This document shows, in pieces, positions 1-5,847 of a stretch of DNA of 6,373 bases. Positions within the stretch are counted from its first letter, which is position 1, and each line of letters opens with the position of its first letter. Source of the stretch: Nitrososphaeraceae archaeon (GTDB taxonomy: Archaea; Thermoproteota; Nitrososphaeria; Nitrososphaerales; Nitrososphaeraceae); the NCBI GenBank assembly GCA_025936955.1, contig JAICSL010000106.1, positions 1 to 6,373 of the forward strand. Reading direction: 5' to 3'. Both the position numbers and the translations under genes were made by a program. Under the pieces are notes generated by a model, which was not told where the DNA came from, did not search any database, and saw only the letters and a list, made by a program, of their open reading frames with translations.

Positions 1-427
1 ATAAATTAATAATTAAGATAGCAAAGAGAATAACAGCAGTAAAAATAAATAAACCATGTCAGATAGGCAGTTAGATCCCAAAAGAATCATTATCTTTTAA
101 AATTGTAGTGCCATGGCTTTTCCTGGTTAAAGATTAGAGTTCATAGTCTTCCTTATCATTAGTTTGAAACATGCTCCATAGTAGTATAAGTTAGAAATAT
201 CAAATCTTTTTACCTTAAATTTATTTGAAAAATGCCTGAATGCTAACAATGGAAACTCTTTTAAATCAGATATCAGGTATGTGAGCAAATTCCTAAAATG
301 AAATAAAGGGGTTCAATGGTTTTCTTTATTAATGTTTGAATCTATCATCCATACCAGTTTTCCATAAAAATAATAGCACAATAACTGACCGAGTTTTACT
401 ATTCACAAAATATACAGAGTGAAAAAG
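1..427. other. Intergenic stretch with no supportable gene
   Basis: This AT-rich stretch lies downstream of the DHH gene. The only reading frames are short. A minus-strand frame can be followed from a TTG at 288 to a stop at 127, and a 25-codon hydrophobic frame runs from 90 to 13 on the minus strand. Neither has a recognisable motif, and AT-rich DNA readily yields hydrophobic codons by chance. A run of five T residues in the minus-strand sense (421-427) directly follows the stop of the DHH gene and could act as a weak archaeal terminator. I see no tRNA, repeat or regulatory structure. Confidence 0.5.
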
Positions 428-1453
428 TTAGAGACGTATAGAGAGCACATCTTTTAGAGCGTTTTGTAATTCTTGTGCTACTCTAGTGGCTGTTAATATT
501 GTTGTTGTCGCTGATTCTCCGTTACTCCTTATAACTCCGGCTGCCGCATAACTATGACCCCCACCATTTAACCTATGGGCAATCAAGTCACATCTTATCT
601 CTGTTCCAGCTCTTCTTCTGATACTTACCCTGCCATCTTGAGCATATAATGCTACAAGTATCACATTTGGCCTTTCTTGAAATATTCTCTCGGCTAACAA
701 GCTTTTAGATAATATTCTAGGAGATTCAGTTATAGCAACAACTAAACCCTGTATATGATGTATTAAAAGTGATTTCATTGCAGATGAAATAGTAGATTCT
801 TTAAGAGGTAGATACTTCTCTTCATACTCTTGCTGTAATTCTTCATCCCAAAATATCCCTTTTGAAGCCTTCTTTATTATCAACTGTAACTTTCTATATC
901 TATCCGAGAGACTCCGATAAAAGGTGATAATCTCAGGGAGTGGTGGCAAAGTACTGATTTCGGGTAATCTGAAGTCAACAATGTGCGCAAATTTTGCCAT
1001 TCTTTCGCATGCAGTTCTTTTCTTTAAATCAAAATTTTCGACTACAAGCTCAGAAGCACATTTTTGTTCTTGGTCTTCTGATAAGATAAGCATAGCAAAG
1101 GATTGTACTCTTCTTCTTATTTCTTCCTGCCAACTATGATGATCTAACCAAACTAAATTCCATCCATATCTCTTTGATTGATTAGCAGCTTCTTCGATCA
1201 ATTTGATATCTTGTAAATTGTTATTGTTAAGTGCTAAATCAGAAATTACAATTGTGCCACTCTTGCTTGATCTACTTACATTAAGCTTTACTACATCAGC
1301 GATTCTTTTTATGTTTTCACTTCCATAATTCGCAAGGAAGATAAATGTATCTGGAAAAGCATTCTTCAAAATTGCTCCACAGAATAAACCATCAACATCT
1401 TGTTCATGAGTAATAGAGAGTATTCTTCCTTTACTGGTAGTAGTGTTAATCAT
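428..1453 (-). CDS. DHH-family phosphoesterase (DHH plus DHHA1 domains)
   Basis: This predicted cytoplasmic phosphodiesterase or nuclease belongs to the DHH superfamily, whose members use a two-metal (usually Mn2+) centre to hydrolyse short oligonucleotides, single-stranded DNA or RNA, cyclic dinucleotides or related phosphates. The N-terminal domain shows motif I THEQDVDG (H16, D19, D21), motif II in TIVISDLA (D72), the signature DHH at 104-106, and a likely motif IV aspartate at D160 (HIVDFR). The C-terminal DHHA1 domain shows SIRRR at 277-281 and NGGGHSYAAAG at 296-306, the substrate-binding glycine motif. All metal ligands appear present, so the enzyme should be active. At 341 residues it is closer to NrnA-like oligoribonuclease or phosphatase forms than to full-length RecJ, and no extra nucleic-acid-binding domain is visible. 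The ATG at 1453 is preferred because a TATA-like element lies 24 bases upstream, as in a leaderless transcript. The exact substrate cannot be read from sequence. No neighbour shares its pathway. Confidence 0.9.
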   Translation of the reverse strand: MINTTTSKGRILSITHEQDVDGLFCGAILKNAFPDTFIFLANYGSENIKRIADVVKLNVSRSSKSGTIVISDLALNNNNLQDIKLIEEAANQSKRYGWNLVWLDHHSWQEEIRRRVQSFAMLILSEDQEQKCASELVVENFDLKKRTACERMAKFAHIVDFRLPEISTLPPLPEIITFYRSLSDRYRKLQLIIKKASKGIFWDEELQQEYEEKYLPLKESTISSAMKSLLIHHIQGLVVAITESPRILSKSLLAERIFQERPNVILVALYAQDGRVSIRRRAGTEIRCDLIAHRLNGGGHSYAAAGVIRSNGESATTTILTATRVAQELQNALKDVLSIRL

Positions 1454-1477
1454 ATTTTTAATTACCTACTTTTTTGG

Positions 1478-1484
1478 ATATTTT
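1478..1484 (-). promoter_or_regulatory. TATA-like box for the DHH gene
   Basis: On the minus strand this reads AAAATAT, 24 bases before the ATG at 1453. Archaeal TATA boxes are centred roughly 26-30 bases before the transcription start, so this spacing predicts a leaderless mRNA starting at or next to the ATG. There is no good Shine-Dalgarno sequence before the ATG. The position fits the other genes in the window, but AT-rich elements are common here by chance. Confidence 0.4.
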
Positions 1485-1548
1485 GAGATAGCAAATATTA
1501 CATTATCTCATCCAAAGGATATTAAGATTTGGCCCACCATCGTCATAT

Positions 1549-1812
1549 TTACAAGATTAACGCTTTTGTAACGCAAATCAGTTCAGAAATCTGGTAAGGC
1601 CAAAATTTGACAGTTCCAAAGTATATAAAGCACCATTCATTGTTTGGATAATTTATTCTCCAGGTATCATCCTTGGATACCTGCGTATCGAAGGCTACTC
1701 TAAATAATTCCCTTGCATCCTTTTTCCTTGGTCTACTGATGTACTGAGTGCTTCCATGTTCACAAAGACCATGCTTTTTGCCAATTTACTTGTAATCACT
1801 ATAATTTGCCAT
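1549..1812 (-). pseudogene. Small broken reading frame, unknown function (CEHG-containing)
   Basis: From an ATG at 1812 the minus strand encodes eight codons (MANYSDYK), then a TAA at 1788-1786. The same frame then stays open for 78 codons to a stop at 1549. The downstream part looks like real protein: it contains KKHGLCEHGSTQY, RKKDARELFRVAFD and NEWCFIYFGTVKFWPYQ, with balanced charged, aromatic and cysteine residues. No ATG, GTG or TTG restarts the frame just after the stop. I read this as a short gene broken by a nonsense codon. The family is not recognised. An alternative is the overlapping frame from an ATG at 1901 to a stop at 1695, which has a start codon and no internal stop but a less convincing composition; the original gene could have begun there and shifted frame. 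It lies between two minus-strand genes and has no clear promoter of its own. Confidence 0.4.
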
Positions 1813-1959
1813 GTTGCATATTGTATTTCCGTACGTTTGAGCCACTTAACAGTAAAAATAGTTGAATGTAAGAGAGATGTTTTAGTCCTTATTCTTATCA
1901 TACTCTAATCAACTGTTACTGTAATTAAGAACAATGTACATTCTTTGCTTAAAACATAA

Positions 1960-3819
1960 TTATGGCATCTCATCAAGGAGATTTTCTGGGCCATTAGATG
2001 ATGAACTCAAATCTGAATCTTGACTTTCGAAACCAGAAGAATTTGGAGGCAACTGTAGTGAGCTGAGCATCTTATTGATTATTGGTAGATTATCGTCATA
2101 TGTATCAGGATCCGATTGATAATCTACATAGTAAGCTTGTCCTCCAATTATGGCTCCTATTTCCATAGACTTTTTGTCAAAACCCTCTGAATCAGTCCAT
2201 ACTAGTACATATGCTGGCTGGCCAGAGAGAGTAGCATTTGTGTTTGATTGGACCACACTAAAGTCTTTACTGCTACTGTAATTATCAATAGTATCAGCAA
2301 GATATGTGTTCAAGTCCGTGTCCGTAGGTTTCCCTATATTTATTGCTAAAAATGTATGGTAATATGATGGTCCTCTATTGTCAGTTCCACTAGAGGGCAC
2401 AAGAGTCACAATGTTATTATCTCCTGAGGCAGCGAGGTCGTTATCTCCTTCTTCTGCTGTCCAATCAGAAGGATACGTTATGCTAACTTGATACTTGCTA
2501 TTATTATATTGTTGAGGTATTAAGACATTTGAATTCTCTATCATGTTGTTGCCTTCAGATGTAATATTAGTTGAATTTATAATCTGAAAAGAGTCTATCA
2601 TTTTGTCAACTGCTGGTAGAAAAGTGTAGTATATTTCTAAGTTGGTAAGGTACATAATAAAGAACATTTTATTTCCAATAATAGTCCCTACTTCTCTTAC
2701 TTCTTTTTCTTTGAAAGTATCATTGTTATTATCATTCGATGTGTATGTATAGACTAATAAATATGCAGATTGATTTGCGAGAGTAGCGCTGGTACTTGCT
2801 TCTACTATTTTGAAGCCATCTTTGTTTTTATATGCATTGATCCTTTCATCTAAGATTTGCTGCAGCGTTACACTTGTATCAATCAAATCCTCTACTTCAA
2901 CGACCAATATTCCTCCATCAGTATGTTGATGAGTTAATCCAGTAATTGTTGTTATAGATCCAGCAGACATGGACCGCAGGGATGTTGCATTCTCTAGTTG
3001 CCAGTCAGATGGATAGTTCATCTTCATTCCATAGGTATTATTTTCATATGTCAAAAAACTATTAGACGATGATGTGGTAACATTACTGATAGGCTCGGTC
3101 TTATTAGAGGCGGAGATAGATAGATTAACTTTGTTACTGGTAATATTTTCCGGATGGGCTACTGAAGCTGCGTTTCCAGTTACATTGGAAGGCATAACAG
3201 GAAGAGAAGAGGGAATAGCTTTGTTACCTGTCATATTTAATTGTGATTGTCCTGCTCCGTTTTCGACAGAATCTACTATAATTTTTCCTTTCATATGACG
3301 ATAATTAGGATCATAGTATTCAAAAACTCCCTGCTTATCAAATGTATGACTGAAGTTTTGTCCAGGTTCTATAAGTCCAGAATGGAAGTCAGCAGTGGGT
3401 CCTTTATCAGGATCACCGGAAATAATTGAATGATTAGGAAAAGGAATGTTATTTCCGTCACTGTTTAACCAAGTTACCTTTGTTCCTATAGTGACGTTTG
3501 CAATCTCAGGATTATATTTCTTGTTTGTATCATTACGATAGGAGCCAGGTGTTATTTCAATTATTTTTTCGCCTGATGAAAAAGTGCTTTGGTTGTGAGG
3601 TGTTATTGTAATTGTATTTTGTACATTGGATTGGAGATGAAGAGGAGGAGAATTAGAATTAGAATTAGAATTTCTAGGTGAAAAACTCATCACACATAGT
3701 ACAGGATTTACGGTAAGAGATGCCATTACAAAAAATGAAAATAAAATCATTGATTTTTTAGGTTCAAATATAGCTTGAAATAGACTTCTTGTCCTTAATT
3801 TAAGATGACAAGTTTCCAA
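1960..3819 (-). CDS. Secreted protein: degenerate cupredoxin domain plus two PsbP-like domains
   Basis: This is an exported 619-residue protein. A basic N-terminus (KK at 21-22) precedes a hydrophobic segment at about 24-44, a likely Sec signal. An Asn/Ser tract follows (50-57, NSNSNSNS). A cupredoxin-like beta domain lies at about 82-183, with TWLNSDG, PNHSIISG (H130), EPGQNFSHTF and FEYYDPNYRHMKGKI. In the usual archaeal version the last motif is YYC-x2-H-x2-M-x-G. Here D170 and Y173 replace Cys and His while M176 stays, so a blue-copper site is unlikely. Two related PsbP-like domains follow at about 258-412 and 443-590, each opening with YPSDW and ending in a hydrophobic helix (VDKMIDSFQI and INKMLSSLQL). 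About twenty N-x-S/T sequons suggest heavy surface glycosylation. There is no C-terminal anchor. The first codon is TTG at 3819, supported by a TATA-like box 26 bases upstream and by the charged pre-signal residues. An internal ATG at 3750 is the alternative start. The role is unknown; a cell-surface or extracellular binding function is inferred. Confidence 0.85.
   Translation of the reverse strand: METCHLKLRTRSLFQAIFEPKKSMILFSFFVMASLTVNPVLCVMSFSPRNSNSNSNSPPLHLQSNVQNTITITPHNQSTFSSGEKIIEITPGSYRNDTNKKYNPEIANVTIGTKVTWLNSDGNNIPFPNHSIISGDPDKGPTADFHSGLIEPGQNFSHTFDKQGVFEYYDPNYRHMKGKIIVDSVENGAGQSQLNMTGNKAIPSSLPVMPSNVTGNAASVAHPENITSNKVNLSISASNKTEPISNVTTSSSNSFLTYENNTYGMKMNYPSDWQLENATSLRSMSAGSITTITGLTHQHTDGGILVVEVEDLIDTSVTLQQILDERINAYKNKDGFKIVEASTSATLANQSAYLLVYTYTSNDNNNDTFKEKEVREVGTIIGNKMFFIMYLTNLEIYYTFLPAVDKMIDSFQIINSTNITSEGNNMIENSNVLIPQQYNNSKYQVSITYPSDWTAEEGDNDLAASGDNNIVTLVPSSGTDNRGPSYYHTFLAINIGKPTDTDLNTYLADTIDNYSSSKDFSVVQSNTNATLSGQPAYVLVWTDSEGFDKKSMEIGAIIGGQAYYVDYQSDPDTYDDNLPIINKMLSSLQLPPNSSGFESQDSDLSSSSNGPENLLDEMP
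3651..3672 (-). repeat. Hexanucleotide microsatellite encoding Asn-Ser repeats
   Basis: The unit AATTAG (plus strand) is repeated in tandem about three and a half times inside the secreted cupredoxin/PsbP-like gene. On the coding strand it gives four Asn-Ser pairs just after the predicted signal segment. Because the unit is six bases long, copy-number change would lengthen or shorten the linker without shifting frame. Confidence 0.7.
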
Positions 3820-3845
3820 TAGATACTGTTATTTTGAAGTCTTAC

Positions 3846-3854
3846 ATATTTATG
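3846..3854 (-). promoter_or_regulatory. TATA-like box for the cupredoxin/PsbP-like gene
   Basis: On the minus strand this reads CATAAATAT and ends 26 bases before the TTG at 3819. This geometry fits a leaderless archaeal transcript and is the main reason for choosing the TTG start over the internal ATG at 3750. Confidence 0.45.
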
Positions 3855-3890
3855 TAGCTACAAACAAATGGTCTAATTCCAGCTGGTTTG

Positions 3891-3900
3891 TATATAAAAA
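3891..3900 (+). promoter_or_regulatory. Strong TATA-like box upstream of the decayed plus-strand gene
   Basis: TATATAAAAA is the closest match to an archaeal TATA box in the window. It would place a transcription start near 3922-3930. A TTG at 3928 lies there, in the same frame as the protein-like remnant that follows, although a TGA comes three codons later. It may be a promoter that outlived its gene. It lies back to back with the minus-strand promoter at 3846-3854. Confidence 0.4.
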
Positions 3901-3927
3901 TTCTTTTCCAGATATGATTTCTACTAT

Positions 3928-4472
3928 TTGCGGATCTGAGTTCTATTATTACTTTCAAATCTAAAAACTTCCTTTTGGCGTTATATTACTTTTGTTGAAT
4001 ATATTCAGCTTTCCTTCGTACTTCTTCAATTCGTTCAATACATTGCAAGAAATGAAGTTGTAGAGAACATCAAGTGCCTAGCGGAAAAGAAAATTAAGAT
4101 TGAAAAGATCTCGGTTTTGATTGCTATTATCAAGTCATAATTCATAGAACCAAATAAAAAGATAAATCCAGTATTTTTTGTTGATTTATCGGAAATACAA
4201 TAGACAAAATCAGCATAAGTAGGGGTATTTGATTGCAAAATAATGGAAAAAGAAACTGATCTTTTCAGAGGTTAATATGTCAAATAAATATGATCATGTG
4301 CTCGACAAGGTATTAGAACTATCACTCTTAACTGTCATGTCGAAGAAACGGTGAACACATTCATATAGAAATATCAAAGACAGTCTATTTTGACGGTCTT
4401 CCTGAATATATATTATTTAACACAATATCTTACATTGATACTGCTCGGAATGCCATACAATATGTATTATGA
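3928..4472 (+). pseudogene. Decayed gene of unknown family (several stops, two frameshifts)
   Basis: No intact gene lies here, but protein-like sequence can be followed across three stops and two frame changes. In one frame, 3940-4137 gives FVEYIQLSFVLLQFVQYIAR and NEVVENIKCLAEKKIKIEKI, ending at TAA 4138. The same frame continues with EPNKKINPVFFVDLSEIQ to TAG 4201, TKSA to TAA 4216, then VGVFDCKIMEKETDLF. Near 4262-4268 the sense moves to the next frame: SEVNMSNKYDHVLDKVLELS and LLTVMSK. At the A-rich run 4343-4348 one extra base seems present, and the third frame carries NGEHIHIEISKTVYFDGLPE and YILFNTISYIDTARNAIQ to TGA 4470. The reconstructed product is about 160-180 residues. The pieces are collinear, adjacent, and alike in composition, which argues for one ancestral gene. 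The family is not recognised. The upstream limit (TTG 3928) is a guess based on the TATA box; the best-supported part is 4042-4472. The minus-strand frame at 4035-4238 is judged to be its shadow. Confidence 0.55.
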
Positions 4473-4595
4473 GGAAATAGAAGGATCTTAAGATAAACGT
4501 GAAAACACAGACTAAGATTTCTGAATATACATGTTGAATACATATCGGATGATTCAATGACCCACCAAGGTTACAGAACCAGGTTAATTAATCAA

Positions 4596-4602
4596 TTTAT
4601 AT
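4596..4602 (+). promoter_or_regulatory. TATA-like box for the winged-helix regulator
   Basis: TTTATAT ends 26 bases before the ATG at 4629. This is the spacing expected for a leaderless archaeal mRNA, and no Shine-Dalgarno sequence precedes the ATG. Confidence 0.5.
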
Positions 4603-4628
4603 GACTGTAGCTTAATTTTGCCAGATCT

Positions 4629-5018
4629 ATGTCCCTGATAATAAACATTTTAGAAGCAATTTCTGACAGTAAAGCCCTGATTATATTCAATACTATAGCT
4701 CATTCGTCGACTAGTACCACTGATATACTTATTACCAAACTAAAAATTACAAGAAAGCAATATTATTCAAGATTATCTGCTCTAACAAAAGCTGGTTTAC
4801 TGCAAAGAAAAAGTGGAAGCTATTCCCTTACTTCATTAGGCAAAATAATTCATGATGTTCAGTTATCACTTGAAAAGGCAGTGAGTAATTACTGGAATCT
4901 AAAAGCAATAGATTCAATTTTGATGTCAGATAATTTTGAATTAGAAAAACAAGAGATAGTTAAGATTGTTGATACTTTAGTGCAGGATCCTAAAATCAAA
5001 GAAATAGTACTTGCATAA
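4629..5018 (+). CDS. Winged helix-turn-helix transcriptional regulator, ArsR-like fold
   Basis: This 129-residue predicted DNA-binding regulator has an N-terminal helix at about 3-24 (NILEAISDSKALIIFNTIA). The helix-turn-helix is at about 30-58, with TTDILITKLKI as the first part and TRKQYYSRLSALTKAGLL as the recognition helix and following turn. The wing is at about 59-70 (QRKSGSYSLTSLG). A long helical C-terminal part (72-129) probably serves dimerisation. This layout, especially RKQYYSRLSALTKAGL, is that of a single-domain winged-helix family present in many copies in Nitrososphaerales genomes. No metal-binding or ligand motif is evident, so the signal it senses is unknown. The ATG at 4629 fits a TATA-like box 26 bases upstream. 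After the TAA the frame stays open for 26 more codons to 5099, with a polar tail-like sequence (VTSSNPVDNNKYMDNKP), so the C-terminus may have been shortened. Neighbouring genes give no clear target. Confidence 0.85.
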   Translation: MSLIINILEAISDSKALIIFNTIAHSSTSTTDILITKLKITRKQYYSRLSALTKAGLLQRKSGSYSLTSLGKIIHDVQLSLEKAVSNYWNLKAIDSILMSDNFELEKQEIVKIVDTLVQDPKIKEIVLA

Positions 5019-5236
5019 GTTACATCTTCTAATCCAGTTGATAATAATAAATATATGGATAATAAACCAATTATAATAGAGAGCAACAAAATGTTTTAAG
5101 ACATTCCTAATAGATCTAAACTTAATTTTATTAAAATGTAACAGTTATCTTTGCATCTATATTAAATGTCAGGACTATTCTCTACTATCTATGATAATTC
5201 CTTTCCACCTATACTGTTAATTGGCTAGATATAACA

Positions 5237-5380
5237 TCAGATGAGTGATAATAGTCTCATGATCTCTGATTTGTGGTCATCAGGATCTTTGTTTGCAATG
5301 CAGTGGATAACAAGCACAATCAGCACACTATTTGCAAACTTAACATTATTCAAATCTAGACCTATAATACTATCATAATA
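5237..5380 (-). pseudogene. Short protein-like frame, possible gene remnant or microprotein
   Basis: On the minus strand a frame open from 5380 to the TGA at 5237 encodes GLDLNNVKFANSVLIVLVIH followed by CIANKDPDDHKSEIMRLLSL. It combines an amphipathic start, a hydrophobic helix of about ten residues and a charged tail, more like real protein than random AT-rich translation. There is no ATG; a TTG at 5353 would give a 38-residue product. TTG starts seem to be used elsewhere in the window. The 5-prime edge coincides with an exact 11-bp tandem duplication, which shifts frame, so a longer ancestral gene may have been broken there. The family is not recognised, and the case for a real gene is moderate at best. 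Confidence 0.3.
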
Positions 5381-5385
5381 CTATC
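5364..5385. repeat. Exact 11-bp tandem duplication
   Basis: Two adjacent identical copies of ATAATACTATC lie at 5364-5374 and 5375-5385. Eleven is not a multiple of three, so the duplication would disrupt any gene crossing it. It sits at the upstream edge of the minus-strand protein-like frame ending at 5237. Confidence 0.8.
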
Positions 5386-5440
5386 CTATTATCTAATGAT
5401 AATTACAGGTATAAACAATTTGATAATACTCGAATTTGAC

Positions 5441-5446
5441 TATATG
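5441..5446 (+). promoter_or_regulatory. Possible TATA-like element for the small secreted gene
   Basis: TATATG lies 37 bases before the ATG at 5484. That spacing would give a transcript with a short leader of about 10-18 bases rather than a leaderless one. A GGAGG at 5466-5470, 13 bases before the ATG, could then lie at or near the 5-prime end of the mRNA and serve as a loosely spaced ribosome-binding site. Both calls are weak. Confidence 0.25.
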
Positions 5447-5483
5447 AGAAATGAATAAAAGCATTGGAGGATAAATTATAATA

Positions 5484-5798
5484 ATGATTGAAATCTTATT
5501 TGCAATAACACTAACGTTTGTTCTAATATTAGCACATATTCCATTAACATTGGCAGAACCAGTTGCCTGTGCTGTATCAACGAATCCATGCGGTGAAGGT
5601 AGTGGTAGCACATGTGATATTAACAATATTTGTCCTGATAGTAAAAAAACCAATAACACTAATTCTTATAACAATCATAATCATCTTAGCAACACTTCAA
5701 TTAACGAGCGTATTATTCCAAAACACAGCAGTAGCGAAGTAAAGGATAATGTTTCAATGCCTGCGTTTCTTGAAGTCTTTGACCTGCCCAAGGACTAG
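5484..5798 (+). CDS. Small secreted four-cysteine protein, unknown function
   Basis: This 104-residue protein has a clear N-terminal signal: residues 3-23 are hydrophobic (ILFAITLTFVLILAHIPLTL), with likely cleavage after A24 (LTLA before EP). The mature part opens with a compact cysteine module, C29-x6-C36-x7-C44-x5-C50, rich in Gly and Ser (NPCGEGSGSTC, then DINNICP). It could form two disulfides or bind a metal. A low-complexity Asn/Ser/Thr/His linker follows at about 53-72, then a short C-terminal tail ending in PAFLEVFDLPKD. Sequons at N57, N70 and N89 suggest surface glycosylation. The ATG at 5484 is the first in frame and gives a complete signal peptide; a GGAGG lies 13 bases upstream. 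I do not recognise the family. Small Asn-rich exported proteins of this kind are common in Nitrososphaerales. The opposite-strand frame at 5393-5659 is a shadow. Confidence 0.7.
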   Translation: MIEILFAITLTFVLILAHIPLTLAEPVACAVSTNPCGEGSGSTCDINNICPDSKKTNNTNSYNNHNHLSNTSINERIIPKHSSSEVKDNVSMPAFLEVFDLPKD

Positions 5799-5847
5799 AC
5801 TGTTCTGGTAATGAATGATATAGCAGAAAAGTATCGATTCACAGAAC

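Larger units (their letters stand above)
5019..5483. other. Intergenic stretch with one protein-like remnant
   Basis: This 465-base gap separates the winged-helix regulator from the small secreted gene. It holds an in-frame 26-codon tail after the regulator stop (to 5099), a protein-like minus-strand frame at 5237-5380, an 11-bp tandem duplication at 5364-5385, and a short inverted pair, GTTTGCA near 5290 and TGCAAAC near 5333. The last is probably chance. Bases 5100-5236 show nothing I can support. Confidence 0.5.

Noticed and set aside
13..90. Hydrophobic 25-codon minus-strand frame, and a membrane-helix-like frame beside it at the left edge
   Set aside because: It is very short, with no homology motif or promoter, and the adjacent frame has stops and no start codon. 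AT-rich DNA gives Leu/Ile/Phe runs by chance.
127..288. Minus-strand frame starting at TTG (NLLTYLISDLKEFPLLAF and onward)
   Set aside because: It has mildly protein-like composition but no ATG, motif or promoter. The evidence is too thin for a gene call.
924..1139. Plus-strand open frame of 71 codons
   Set aside because: It lies wholly antisense within the DHH phosphoesterase gene, whose motifs are clear. No motif or promoter supports it.
1695..1901. Minus-strand open frame of 68 codons with an ATG start
   Set aside because: It overlaps the broken CEHG-containing frame, which looks more protein-like in its second half. Kept only as an alternative or possible original 5-prime part of that gene.
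3074..3429. Two overlapping plus-strand open frames
   Set aside because: Both are antisense shadows inside the cupredoxin/PsbP-like gene.
4035..4238. Minus-strand open frame of 67 codons
   Set aside because: It lies antisense to the decayed plus-strand gene, whose reading is far more protein-like. It has no recognisable motif.
3928..4472. Stop-codon readthrough or recoding as the explanation for the interrupted frames
   Set aside because: The stops are of mixed type (TAA, TAG, TGA) and are combined with frameshifts and deletions, which ordinary pseudogene decay explains better.
4889..5089. Minus-strand hydrophobic open frame of 66 codons
   Set aside because: It is antisense to the end of the winged-helix regulator and its tail; the hydrophobicity follows from the opposite-strand codons.
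5290..5339. Inverted pair GTTTGCA / TGCAAAC
   Set aside because: The arms are only seven bases with a loop of about 36, and no T-run or regulatory context. Expected by chance.
5393..5659. Minus-strand open frame of 88 codons
   Set aside because: It is antisense to the small secreted gene, which has a real signal peptide and cysteine module.
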